Shown here in pieces: positions 34,429 through 44,963 of a stretch of 64,000 bases of DNA. Source of the DNA: Rhabdophis nuchalis (Eukaryota; Chordata; Lepidosauria; Squamata; Natricidae). Numbering within the stretch: the first letter of the stretch is position 1; each line of letters begins with the position of its first letter. The notes beneath the pieces are model-generated. The model saw nothing but the letters and a program-made list of their open reading frames with translations, searched no databases and had not been told where the DNA came from. The stretch is from positions 148,176,503 to 148,240,502 of the forward strand of contig CM077645.1 of NCBI GenBank assembly GCA_039707465.1, given 5' to 3'. Made by a program: the position numbers and the translations under genes.

Positions 34429-35069
34429 TTTTCATTTTCATTTTATTACATTTATATCCCGCCCTTCTCCACAGAGGACCCAGGGCGGCGCACAGGAAAT
34501 TTAAAAAACATACACAATAGAAGATAGACAAATAATTTAAAATATATATTAAATAATCCCCAATCCTGTGCTAAAAACCAATTATTAAAAACCCAATTTA
34601 AAACTTTTCTAAAAGTCCCCATGGGAGGTTAGGCTAGGCCGGCTTGATGGAAAAAATATGTCTTTAAACATTTGCGGAAGAGGCGGAGGTCGGTGATGGT
34701 CCGGAGTTCAGGGGGTAGGTCGTTCCAAAGGGCAGGGCCCGCCACAGAGAAGGCTCTTCCCCTGGGTGTCGCCAGTCGGCATTGTCCGGCCGACGGCACC
34801 CTGAGAAGGCCCTCTCTGTGGGAGCGGATCGGTCTAAGGGATGTATGGGGCAGGAGACGGTCTCGCATATAACTAGGCCCCGAGCCATGGAGCGCTTTAA
34901 AGATGGTCGTCAAAACCTTGAAGCGCACCCGAAAGACCACAGGAAGCCAATGCAGCTCGCGCAGGATTGGTGTTATATGGGAGCTTCTGGTGGCTCCCGT
35001 AATTACCCGCGCGGCTGCGTTTTGGACTAGCTGTAGCTTTCGAGTGCACCTCAAGGGAAGCCCCATGTA
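34429..35069 (-). mobile_element. L3-like LINE inserted into another L3-like LINE
   Basis: A minus-strand copy with its 3' end at 34429 (CATTTATATCCCGCCCTTCTCC). The 35144-34629 frame encodes ALYMGLPLRCTRKLQLVQN through LKTYFFHQAGLA without a stop within the element. It is less diverged than the copy that it splits, consistent with later insertion. Confidence 0.88.
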
Positions 35070-35620
35070 GAGAGCACCCGGAGGCTTTAACTGGTCCAGA
35101 ATGCGGCCGCATGGGTTATCATGGGGGTACCTAGGTGCTCCCATGTTACACCCATTTTAGGCGGCCTGCACTGGTTGCCAGTTGTTTTCTGGGTGCGATT
35201 CAAGGTATTAATTATGACCTTCAAAGCGCTCCATGGCTTAGGCCCAGGTTACTTGCGAGACCACCTACTGCCACTGGTAGCCTCCCATTGTCCAGTACGA
35301 TCCTTCTCTGTGGGAGCGCCTTCCCTTTGGAATGAGCTACATCCAGAGCTTCGCATAATTCCCGATCTCCCTTCCTTCCGGCATGCCCTAAAAAGCTGGC
35401 TTTTCCAGCAAGCCAGCCTGCCCTGAGTAAAATAAACTATTAATTTTAATGGTTAATGATTAATTTAATTTTAAATTTAATTGTAAATTGTCAATTGGTT
35501 ATTGGATTTACTATTTAATCTTTTTTTAAACTTTTGTAATATGTGTTTTTATGTTGTGCGCCGCGCTGAGTCCTTTGGGAGAAGGGCGGCATATAAATCC
35601 AATAAATCCTAATCCTTATT
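35070..35620 (+). mobile_element. L3-like LINE, right part (interrupted copy)
   Basis: Continues the element of 34120-34428: GGAGGCTTTAACTGGTCCAG, then LGGLHWLPVVFWVRFKVL and GAPSLWNELHPELRIIPDL at 35121-35426. The 3' UTR ends GAGAAGGGCGGCATATAAATCC. It is closest to the 10104 copy. Confidence 0.85.
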
Positions 35621-35715
35621 TCTAAAGGACCCAGCTACCTTAAAAACTGATCTCTTTGCCCTGAGATCACTTGTGAAACTTCCATTCATATGTTTTCTTG
35701 CCATTTGAGATGATA

Positions 35716-36625
35716 CAGATAGTCCTCCATCTGTTTTTTGTTTTTTTTGTTTGAAAAAGTTTTATTGGTTTTAACAGTTTATATCAGGAAAGGGGTAGAT
35801 AAGGTGTTAGATAATATTTTGGAGCTTCCACATCGGGTTTGATGACCGCCTCCGAGTCTTCATACATATTCCATTAAAAAAAAAAATTAAAAGGAAAGGG
35901 TACATACATTTTAAAATCATAAATTCTCATATTATTTTATACGTTCAATTACTTTGTACTATTGACATCCGTACAGGAATTACCATCATAAAAACATATA
36001 TATAACAAATTATTTTTGCAATCTGAGCCTCTTTGCTATAGTCTCTTCCTCCTCCTCCCCACCAGTAGGTGGACCCGTGGACCCTCCCGTTCCCATCTCA
36101 TCATCATCCAGGATTGAGGAGTGTTTTCTAAGAAAATTATGCGCCTCTTCAACTGTTTTGATTCTAACTCTTCCTCCCTCCCAGAATACCAGCATCCCTT
36201 CCGGCATCAACCACTTGAACCACACCCCCTTTTTGAATAATTTTTTTAGATAGTCCTCCATCTTATGACCACAAAGGAGATCACAAATCACATTTCTGTG
36301 ATTAAGTGAGCCATTTGTTATGTGACTTTTGCCCCATTTTACCATCTGTCTTGCCACAGTTGTTAAGTGAATAGCTACAGTAGTTAAGTCATTAACCCAG
36401 TTGTTAAGTGAATCTGGCTTCCCTGTTGACTTTGCTTGTCAGAAGGTCTCCAAAGATGATCACATGACCGTGGGACACTGAGACCATCATAAATATGACC
36501 CAGTTGCCAAGCATCTGAATTTTAATCACATGATTATGGGGAATCCTGCCATGTTTGTAACTATGAAAAACAGTCGTAAGTCACTTTTGTCAGTGCTGTT
36601 GTAACTTTGAATGGTTGAAACTAGA
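35716..36625 (+). mobile_element. CAGGTAGTCC-family MITE split by a half-L1 copy
   Basis: The left end CAGATAGTCCTCCATCT at 35716-35732 continues after the insert from 36248 (TTATGACCACAAAGG ... GTTAAGTGAATCTGGCTTCC ... TGTAACTTTGAATGG). A TA precedes it. The right inverted repeat is eroded. Confidence 0.8.
35733..36247 (-). mobile_element. half-L1-like retroposon copy 2
   Basis: Minus-strand: ORF1 C-terminal remnant (KKLFKKGVWFKWLMPEGMLV, then EGGRVRIKT) ending at AKRLRLQK near 36010, followed by a ~265 bp 3' UTR with the AATAAA equivalent and an A-rich tail at 35733-35753. The 16 bp AGATAGTCCTCCATCT duplicates at 35717-35732 and 36248-36263. It ends ORF1-3'UTR-tail exactly as copies 1 and 3 do, with no ORF2. 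Confidence 0.88.
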
Positions 36626-36659
36626 AAAGGAGAGTGGATGGATTGATGGAGGGTGGGAG

Positions 36660-36739
36660 GAAGGGAGGGAGGGAGAAAGGAAGGAAGAAAAGAAGGAAGG
36701 AAGGAAGGAAGGAAGGAAGGAAGGAAGGAAGGAAGGAAA
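36660..36739. repeat. (GGAA)n microsatellite
   Basis: GGGA/GGAA units becoming pure GGAA. Confidence 0.95.
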
Positions 36740-37599
36740 AATCATTTCCAGGAGGACATTATGCTTGTGGAATTCCTTTTCCAGAGAGACCAACCATTGC
36801 CAACAGTGTTTGATGTTTGGCAATAGGTAAAGGTGTTTGCTATCATTTCAGACTTTCAAATGCACATTAATGCATTTTCTATTTTTAACATTCTGTTTGT
36901 TATATTTTATTTATGCATCATTTTGTTTGAGTAAACCAACTGCATTGAACAGCAGCATGTAAAGCTTTGTAAGATAAAAATATTGAAGACTTTTGGTTTT
37001 TAAAAAAAAGGATGTTTAAAAAATTGAACAGCAGTAAAAATTGACTAGCAGAAGAGATTGAAAGAAGCAAGCTACTAATAAAGCCGGTCCCTCTTTTTCC
37101 ACTTGTTTCCTGTATTTAAAATGTTCTTTAAAAATCAAGCTACAAAACAAAACTTTTTCCAGAATCTCCAGGAAAGAGTACTTGATAATGAGCTTTATTT
37201 TTGTAAGTTTGCTCTTTATGTACCGGACAAAGGAAGTGAAATGAAACTGTCATGTCACTTTTCACTCTTACTTTCTTGCACATGCCATGTTTGGACATTT
37301 CATTGTGCATATGAAAGTGTTCCTTAACCAGCAGGTTTCTATGACAGGGCAGGCATGGATTTGAAAAAGCATGAATCATCCAAGGGGAACGCTCCCTTCG
37401 CACGGTATGATGTACTGTAAAGTCACCTCTACGAATGGTTGCTCTGTTTAAGGGAGATGGGTGTGATTCAGCAGTTATGTTGTGCTAGAGATGAAAGTTT
37501 CACGAGTTTCACAGGAAATGAACATTAAAATGAAGTGAGAGAAATTATGAAAGTTAAAGCAGAAATGTGGAAACAAGCTAAGAGCCTGTTCTCAATGCC
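36740..37599. other. intergenic DNA, nothing recognised
   Basis: No ORF or repeat signature recognised. Confidence 0.5.
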
Positions 37600-37607
37600 A
37601 TCTAAAG

Positions 37608-37803
37608 CAGTGTCCCCTCTCCCCACTTTTTGGGCATCAGGGACCGGTTCCGCGGAGAAGGTTTTTTCCATGGACTGGAGGGAGGGGCGTGGTTTTGTGT
37701 GCTGCCTGCATTTCACGGATAGGATTTTGCTTGTTTGCATGACCTGGTTTCGGGCATTCAGTGGCCTAGTACCAGTCCACGGACCAGAAGGTGGAGACTC
37801 CTG
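37608..37803. mobile_element. non-autonomous hAT-like element
   Basis: Starts CAGTGTCCCCTCTCCCCAC, contains CATCAGGGACCGGTTCCGCG and GTACCAGTCCACGGACCAG, and ends GGTGGAGACTCCTG. ATCTAAAG (37600-37607) and ATCTATAG (37804-37811) match at 7 of 8. A truncated relative is at 4113. Confidence 0.82.
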
Positions 37804-37811
37804 ATCTATAG

Positions 37812-38382
37812 TGATTTCTTATCTTTATTTCTTATCTTTTTTTCTATAACATTTTAAATAAAAGTTCTCATTAAATTTGGTGCCTTAAGTTGTTTTGTTT
37901 CTAGAAGTTCTCTTTTTCTCTTTAAGATTCCCACCATTGGATCTTAAAAAGTGTGGCAGCCAGAATTGAGTGTTGGAATAGCCAGACATCTCTCTCTCTC
38001 TCTCTCTCCCCCTCCCTCCCTCACCCCCCTCTCTCTCATCTAATTATTAAATATATGTAGCCGCTCAACTAAATAAGATGATTCTAGGCAGGGTACAATA
38101 ATTGAACCAATTAAAGCAAATATAAAGCAACAATTAAAAGTAAATTGAAATGTAAGCATAAACTAAGACAGTGGGAGAATGGACCGACATCCTACACACA
38201 GTGTAACCATCTTGCAGGCTCCCTGTTTCCCTGGGATTCCCAAGCCTGTTGGAAGAGCCATGATTAGCAGTATTTGGATTCTATTGCATCAACTCTGGTT
38301 TAAGGAGGCTGCACAAGTGTTAGAATAGGGTCGAACTAGATGAGATAGGGTCAAGAAAGATAATGCTACTGAAGTGCTAGAC
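37812..38382. other. intergenic DNA with a short CT tract
   Basis: A CT/CCCT tract lies at about 37990-38038. From 38040 the text resembles a minus-strand LINE 3' UTR but was not assigned. Confidence 0.4.
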
Positions 38383-38719
38383 CAGGGTGTCAAACTCGAT
38401 TTCATTGAAGGCCGCATCAGGGTTGTGTTTGACTTCTGGGGTGGTGGTGGCTGAAGTGGGCATGGCCAGCTTGATGTCACTCATGTCGGGAGTGCCTGTG
38501 GTGGCCCAATCTGTCCGCCAGTGAAAACAGGCTCCCAAGCTCCATTTTCAAGTTCAACGACCTCCTGCAACTTCTTGCCAGCAAAAACAGAATTCAATGT
38601 TTTCACTGGCAGAGGCACCTTGAACTGGTCCTTCGTTGTTTCCAGGGCGGTCCCACGGGCCAGATCTAAGCAACCTGTGGGCTGGATCTGGCCCACAGGC
38701 CTTGAGTTTGACATCCTCG
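38383..38719. mobile_element. non-autonomous hAT-like element, perfect 8 bp duplication
   Basis: Ends CAGGGTGTCAAACTCGATTTC and GGCCTTGAGTTTGACATCCTCG. TGCTAGAC occurs at 38375-38382 and 38720-38727. It belongs to the 'caaactcaa...gagtttga' group also seen at 53936 and 58638, although its interior differs. Confidence 0.88.
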
Positions 38720-38727
38720 TGCTAGAC

Positions 38728-39371
38728 AGTGGAGGTTAGAAATAAATAGCTTTGTTATTTTTTCCTATTTTTTTTCTTTATAATTTAATTGTTGTCAAAT
38801 TTGCTTTTCCCCCCCTTTTCAATAGGGAAAATGATATTGGGCAGCAATACACTGGAGACCTTAGTACTAAATTATCAGCTTAAGACAGAAACTTTTATTG
38901 CATAACAAATACTTTGATGCAATCTGCAGTGTTTTTTTTTTAATGTTATATTCAGTTCTGGATGAAAAAGCTTAAAAATCTTATGCTCGTTACAATTCAC
39001 TGTTCAATCGTAACAAATATTGATATAATACCTCTCTCCTTTTTAAATCTTCAATGATGTAAGTCAATGTTTCTTAAAGTGTGATTCTAGGACCCTGGGC
39101 TTCCCTCAAGACCTTCTCAAGGGGCCTGAGAAATCAAAATTATTTGTCAGCTTATGTTGAAAAATAATACAATATTAATAGACCATCAAAGAATCGTGAA
39201 AAGGAGTAGTGGCAGCAAATGCACCAATTCCATTTTTTAATATAGTAAATATGATAAACCATACAAACAAAAGCTCTTTAGGGGATCTCCATAATTTTAA
39301 AAAAGATCTTGAGATAAAAACATTTAAGAAACTCTGGTCTTATAATTATCTAAACATTAAAGCTTTTGCCC
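38728..39371. other. intergenic DNA with a hAT-like scrap
   Basis: Near 39064-39130, TGTTTCTTAAAGTGTGATTC...GGACCCTGGG resembles an old hAT terminus. Otherwise nothing recognised. Confidence 0.4.
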
Positions 39372-39717
39372 CAGTGGTGAAATCCTCTGAAGTGTGCTAC
39401 CGGTTCAGTGAGTCTGCTACCAAGCGCACACTTTGCAAGCATATGCACACCTGAGGTGCATCTGTGCAGCGCTAAAAAGAGAACATTTTGAAGCCTTCGG
39501 AGTCTGCAACGGTAAATAGAACAGCGAGGAGGAGAGGATCCGCTGTGCCACACAATTTAGATTAGCTTTCTAGGAAAAGTAGGAAATCCAACTATTCCAG
39601 CTCATATAAATTGCAGGTCACAGCTGATCGTTGGAAATACCGGTTTGCTAGTACCGGTAGCATTTTTTTACTACCAGTTCAGGAGAACTGGTCCAAACTG
39701 GTAGAATTTCACCTATG
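39372..39717. mobile_element. hAT-like MITE (CAGTGGTGGGATTC family), diverged
   Basis: Starts CAGTGGTGAAATCCTCTG and ends GGTAGAATTTCACCTATG. The interior contains TGCTACCGGTTCAGTG and CTACCAGTTCAGGAGAACTG. Flanks TTTTGCCC and GTTTGCCT match at 6 of 8. Confidence 0.72.
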
Positions 39718-39818
39718 GTTTGCCTTCTTTAATCAATATTATACAATGTATTATTGCATTATATGTTATGTATGTTTAATGACAATATAATAAAAATAAA
39801 AAGAAGGGGAGGGGAAAA

Positions 39819-39819
<1 letters not shown>

Positions 39820-39881
<62 letters not shown>

Positions 39882-40055
39882 TAATAATAATAACAACAAC
39901 AACAACAATAATAATTTTAATTTTAATTTTAATTTTAATTTTAATTTTAATTTTAATTTTAATTTTAATTTTAATTTTAATTTTAATTTTAATTTTAATT
40001 TTAATTTTAATTTTAATTTTAATTTTAATTTTAATTTCAATTTTAATTTTAATTT
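39820..40055. repeat. (AAT)n/(AAC)n then (TTTTAA)n microsatellite at an L3 LINE tail
   Basis: About ninety bp of AAT and AAC units is followed by roughly 22 TTTTAA hexamers up to 40055. The minus-strand L3 LINE 3' end begins at 40056. On the LINE strand the tail reads (TTAAAA)n then (ATT)n. Confidence 0.95.
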
Positions 40056-41240
40056 ATAAACCACACCCTCTCCCCAAAGGGACTCGGGGCGGTGCACAGG
40101 AAATTAAAAACATATAAACATAACAATTATAAATATTTAAAACCCAAATTAAATAGCTATCGCCCTGTGCTAAAATCTTAAAATCTTAAAACTATTTCCC
40201 CTTAAAATCCCGATTAAAACAATTTAGACTTCAGACTGAAGGCTAGACGAGGTAGATTAGGCCAGGCCGGCCTGATGGAAAAAATAGGTCTTTAACTTTT
40301 GGCGGAAGGAGCGGAGGTCCCTAGTAGTTCTGAGTTCGGGGGGTAGGTCGTTCCAGAGGGTTGGGCCTGCCACAGAGGCCCTTCCCCTGGGCTTCGCCCG
40401 CTGGCATTGCCTAGTGGACGGCACCTGGAGAAGTCCCTCTCTGTGGGAGCGAATCGGTCGAAGGGATGTATGGGGTAGGATACGATCCCGCAAATAACTA
40501 GGTCCCGTGCCATGGAGCACTTTAAAGATGGTGATCAGCACCTTGAAGCGCACCCGAAAGGCCACAGGCAGCCAGTGCAGCTCGCGCAGGAGTGGTGTCA
40601 CGTGGGAATACCTAGAGGTTCCCAAAATTGCCCACGCGGCCGCATTCTGGACTAGCTGTAGTCTTCGGGTGCACCTCAAGGGAAGCTTCATGTAGAGAGC
40701 GTTACAGTAGTCTAGATGGGATGTCACAAGTGCATGAGTGACTGTACGAAGGGTGCCCCGATCCAATAGGGGACGCAACTGGTGTACCAGGCGAACCTGG
40801 TAAAACGCCCCCGTGGCCACAGCCATCACATGATCTTCCATAGACAGCCGGGTATCCAGGAGGATGCCCAAGTTTCGTGCCCCATCCACGGGGGCTAGAT
40901 GTTCACCCCCTATGGCCAGTGATGGAGTGAACTGGTTGTACCGGGACGCCAGGAACCACAGCCACTCGGTCTTGGACGGGTTGAGTCTGTTCCTTCCCAT
41001 CCAGACCTGCACGGCTTCCAGACACTGGGACATGATTCGACGGTATCGTTGGGGTGGTTCGGGGTTGATATGTACAGCTGCGTATCGTCAGCATAGAGAT
41101 GGTACTCTACCCCAAAACCACGGATGATCTCACCCAGCGGCTTCATGTATGTGTTGAACAGGAGCGGCGAGAGGACCGACCCCTGAGGCACCCCACATGT
41201 GAGGGGTCTCGAGGTCAACCTCTGCCCCCCTGCCAACACA
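40056..41240 (-). mobile_element. L3-like LINE, 3' 1.2 kb, minus strand
   Basis: Two overlapping minus-strand frames give a broken ORF2. 41239-40910 holds [20 protein letters not shown] and [10 protein letters not shown]. 41033-40257 continues [15 protein letters not shown] to KLKTYFFHQAGLA. A frameshift lies near 41000. The YADD catalytic motif is preserved but the copy is 5'-truncated at about 41240. Confidence 0.9.
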
Positions 41241-41868
41241 AATTGGGGAAGGGGAAGGAAAGGAAGGAAAGAATAATGCTACAGTCCTCTAAAAAAGAGA
41301 TGAGCAACATAGTTCATGCTGGCCCACCTCTATATTTTCCATGATTCCTGGAGTCAAGATCCTATCATCAAAGCTATGTGGACTTGGGGCGGTGGGGCAC
41401 AGGAAATACCAAGGAAATGAATCCTGACGGAAGCTAATGGCAAATCACTTCCATATTCTTGCCAAAAAAGACACCAGGAATCAAGCTTGACCCAAAGGAG
41501 ATTTTACTTTACTAAAACATATTGGATTACGTTGGCTGAGAGCTTCAGCTAAATCCTATCAGTTAGCGGGCATGGAAAAAGAAATCTAGCATGGGTTTCA
41601 GTGGAAGAAAAATAACCCAATCTATCAAAATAAACCACTTTCTGTGTAAATAGGCTGCAGGGAGGGGAGAAATTTTAAACAATTTAAGAATTGCAAAACA
41701 CAAAACAGAACAACAAGGCAGACGCATTGGGAAAGTTCTATAGAAAAAGAATTTATCAAGAAAAGTGGGATTTTTTTTAAAAAGCTATATTTTAAAAGCC
41801 TATTTTGCAACTATTTTTGCAATATTTTGAATTGAGAGGAACGTGTGCATCAAATTCACACACTAGAG
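41241..41868. other. intergenic DNA, nothing recognised
   Basis: Near 41400-41470 text such as GGCAAATCACTTCCATATTC resembles part of SINE family D, too short to call. Confidence 0.4.
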
Positions 41869-42130
41869 AAGATTCTAAGCAACCCCAAAGACAGATTTTT
41901 TTCCAATAGTTTTCTTTTTTATAATGCATTGTGTGCAGACAACCACAATTGAGCCCAAAATTTCTATTGCTAAAAGAGACATCTGTTAAGTGAATTTTGC
42001 CTCCTGTGACGACCTTTCTTGCTATAGTTGTTAAGTGAATTATTGCATTTGTTAAGGTAGGAACAAGGTTGTTAAGTGAATCTGGCTTCCACATTGACTT
42101 TGCTTGTTAGAAGATCACAAAAAGTAATCA
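41869..42130 (-). other. 3' flank of a CR1 copy that recurs at 45401-45671 (putative transduction source)
   Basis: 262 bp lying directly 3' (on the minus strand) of the CR1 at 42131-42803: first the left half of a MITE, then ~65 bp of apparently unique DNA ending at AAGATTCTAAGCAACC. The same text, in the same order relative to a CR1 tail, occurs at 45401-45671 with only a few differences. Confidence 0.85.
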
Positions 42131-42989
42131 ATACAATACAATACAATAGCAGAGTTGGAAGGGACCTTGGAGGTATTCTAGTCCAACCCCCTGCCCAGGC
42201 AGGAAACTCTATACCATTTCAGACAAATGGCTATCCAACATCTTCTTGAAGACTGGCAGTGTTGGGGCATTCACAACTTCTGGAGGCAAGCTGTTCCACT
42301 GATTAATTATTCTAACTGTCAGGAAATTTCTCCTCAGTTCTAAGTTGCTTCTCTCCTTGATTAGTTTCCACCCATTGCTTCTTGTTCTGCCCTCAGGTGC
42401 CTTGGAGAATAGTTTGACTCACTCTTCTTTGTGGCAACCCCTGAGATATTGGAACACTGCTATCATGTCTCCCCTAGTCCTTCTTTTCATTCAACTAGAC
42501 ATACCCAGTCCCTGCAACCGTTCTTCATATGTTTTAGCCTCCAGTCCCCTAATCATCTTTGTTGCTCTTCTCTGCACTCTTTCTAAAGTATCCACATCTT
42601 TTCTACATCATGGCGGCCAAAACCGAATGCAGTATTCCAAGTGTGGCCTTACCAAGGCCTTATAAAGTGATATTAACACTTCGCGTGATCTTGATTCTAT
42701 CCCTCTGTTTATGCAGCCTAGAACTGTGTTGGCTGTTTTGGCAGCTGCTGCACACTGCTGGCTCATATTTAAATGGTTGTCCACTAGGGTTCCAAGATCC
42801 CTCTAATCACTTGACCCCGGGACACTGTAACCTTCATAAATATGAGTCAGTTGCCAGGGGTTTGAATTTTGATCACATGACCATGGGCAACAGTCATAAG
42901 TGTGAAAAATGGCCCTGAGTCACTTTTTTCAGTGCCGTTGTCACTTTGAATGATCCCTAAATGAACTGTTGTAAGTTGACAACTATCTG
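41935..42989 (+). mobile_element. CAGGTAGTCC-family MITE (B) split by a CR1 LINE
   Basis: Left part 41935-42130 (ACCACAATTGAGCCCAAAAT ... GTTAAGTGAATCTGGCTTCC); right part 42804-42989 (AATCACTTGACCCCGGGACA ... AACTATCTG, then TA). TAATCA at 42125-42130 and 42804-42809 is the CR1 target duplication. The left inverted repeat has decayed. Confidence 0.85.
42131..42803 (-). mobile_element. CR1 LINE, 5'-truncated, minus strand
   Basis: Minus-strand copy with tail TATTG units at 42131-42147 and the diagnostic GTTGGACTAGAATACCTCC...TCCCTTCCAACTC. It extends 5' through the RT thumb coding region to GGACAACCATTTAAATATGAG near 42780. It is degenerate by frameshifts. It sits in MITE B with a 6 bp duplication. 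Confidence 0.9.
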
Positions 42990-43039
42990 TAGATAGCATG
43001 GGATATCTCCCCCCTGGTACAGCAAACAAAGCAAGGAAA

Positions 43040-43145
43040 GCCTGTGGCCTAGAGGTTAATATATTATTTAATATGCAAGCAGCCTGGGATTCAAATCCCA
43101 GCAGGGTATGGCTAGCTGATGAGAGCTAAACAGCTTGAAACATCT
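43040..43145 (+). mobile_element. tRNA-derived SINE (family C), short copy
   Basis: The A box-like TGGCCTAGAGG and B box GGATTCAAATCCC are followed by AGGGTATGGCTAGCTGATG. This head differs from families A, B and D. Confidence 0.65.
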
Positions 43146-44046
43146 ATAGTAGTCTCCCTTTATTTCTTTACCGATAAATTTAAATTTAACACAAAATAGT
43201 TTGTTGAGGAAGCGACTGTCTGCAAAGGATCATCAAAATTTCAAATCCTGATAGACCAGGGCCACTTCTCAGACTTATCCACCATTAGTCGCTGCCTCCG
43301 GCCCTTCAAGCGCTGTTAGAATTTTTACACTCTTGTTTGTTTTCAGCAAGCCAACACAACCCTAAGACCACGTTAACATGATGTTTAAGAGAGTTCGTTT
43401 GAAAGACACAGCTGCAACAGAACGGTCGACAAGCAAGGAAGATCTCGGGAATTAAATACAGATAAAGACGGCAGGGGTAAAAGGAGAAAATGAACACGGC
43501 TGGTCCAACAGGGCCGGGGGAATCCTGCAAGGGGCGATTAGGCTGAGTGTAGTGGACTGGTGATGATGAAACACAGCAGTCTGAGGTGATGAAATATTTA
43601 TGAATGGGGAAATGATACTGCAATCTGCAGTGCAGCACAGAAGGAAAGTGAAATTTCAGGAATACTGTAATAGCAAAAGCCTCCATTAATTATCGGGAGC
43701 AAGCTGTAATGTCAGTTACTATGGCAACGGTGTCCCCTATGTATTGTGCCCTTTTTTTTCTTTTTTCTTTTTTTAATTTAGCCTGCTCCCATTTCATATG
43801 GCGCGTTGCATTTTATTTTCTTGCAAGCTTTTCATTTTCACTGCTGCAGGCTTGGGTCTGGCTAACAAATGCTGTAAACACTGCCACATTTGAAGAAAAC
43901 TGGGAAGACAACATTCTGGTATTTCCTCAATGGGGAAAATGGCTAGTATATTAACATTTTTAAATCTACCAAGGAATATCAGCTGTTTATTACTATTTGG
44001 GGCAATAATAGCACTAGTAGGGTCTCTATAACGTATCTTTATAAAT
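43146..44046. other. non-repetitive intergenic DNA, candidate conserved element
   Basis: About 900 bp free of recognised repeats. It includes a homeodomain-type core CCATTAATTATC at 43682-43693 and an RFX-like palindrome at 43715. The 126-codon minus-strand frame at 43306-43686 has no recognised domain. Constraint is only suggested. Confidence 0.4.
43715..43728. promoter_or_regulatory. candidate RFX X-box site
   Basis: GTTACTATGGCAAC differs by one base from the palindromic RFX consensus GTTRCCATGGYAAC. It lies 22 bp after a TAATTA core, in the least repetitive part of the neighbourhood. Confidence 0.4.
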
Positions 44047-44275
44047 ATTGTGAGAGCCAATTTGTTGTAGTGGTTAAGGTGCCAGGTTAGGAACTGGGAC
44101 ACTGTGAGCTGTAGATCCAGTTTGGGCATGAAGCCAATTGGGTCATGCTGGGCCAATCACTCTCTCTCAAGGTCAAACCACTTCCAGAATTTTGCCAAGA
44201 AAACTGCATGGACTTGTCCAAGTAGTTCCCAGGACTTAACACTGACTCAAGAGCACATACACACACCACAAACTA
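44047..44275 (+). mobile_element. tRNA-derived SINE (family D)
   Basis: GAGAGCCAATTTGTTGTAGTGG starts the element (A box TTGTAGTGG-like). The body CTGGGCCAATCACTCTCTCTC is characteristic of a SINE common in lizard and snake genomes. A second copy is at 62035. Confidence 0.75.
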
Positions 44276-44590
44276 TAATTTGTATTATTATTACTGAATG
44301 ATCAGTGTAATTGACCAATGATAGAAAACATATCCTTTAAAGCAGAATGTCTGTTAAACACAAATTGGATTTTAGCATACATATCTGATATACTTTACGC
44401 ATACATAAGCCAGACATGGGATTTAAACATTTATTTCTATACCACTCTGTTCCCAAAATGACAGGTAGTCCTTGACTTATGACTACAACTGAGACCAACG
44501 TTTTTGTTGCTAAGCGAGACAGTTGTTAAGTGCCCCAACACTGCAAGTCTTTAAGAAGATGTTGGATAGCCTGTCTGAAATGGTTTAGGG

Positions 44591-44899
44591 CAGGTGTCCC
44601 CAACCTTTTTTGCACCAGGGACCGGTTTCATTTTAAAGAAAATTCCGCGGACCGGCCGGCGTAGAGGGGGAGCGGGGAGGGGGAACAGGCGGCACATGCG
44701 CACATGGGGGGGGTTGAGTCAGCTCAATCGCCCCTCTAGGGCCCCCAATGGCGTGAGCCCACTCCTGGTGCGCTCCCGGTGCGCGCTCTGCCCAGGAGGC
44801 TGCCCTGTCCTCCCTCCTCCTCCTCTCTGGCCCTGCAGCCCGGTTCCTATCAAGCCACGGACCGGCACCGGTCCGCGGACCGGGGGTTGGGGACCCATG
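44591..44899. mobile_element. non-autonomous hAT-like element (ggtccccaacc family), perfect 8 bp duplication
   Basis: Ends CAGGTGTCCCCAACCTTTTT and CCGGGGGTTGGGGACCCATG. GTTTAGGG occurs at 44583-44590 and 44900-44907. GC-rich interior with no transposase. A 322 bp sibling is at 53493-53814. Confidence 0.93.
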
Positions 44900-44963
44900 G
44901 TTTAGGGCTTCCTGCCTAGGCAGGGAGTTGGACTAGATGACCTCCAAGGTCCCTTCCAACTCT

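Noticed and set aside
39754..40097. Poly-Asn/Asn-Phe and Leu/Lys-Leu frames
   Set aside because: Direct translations of the AAT and TTTTAA arrays; no gene structure.
43306..43686. 126-codon minus-strand frame as a host gene
   Set aside because: No domain, splice sites or homology that I recognise; probably chance openness in non-coding DNA.
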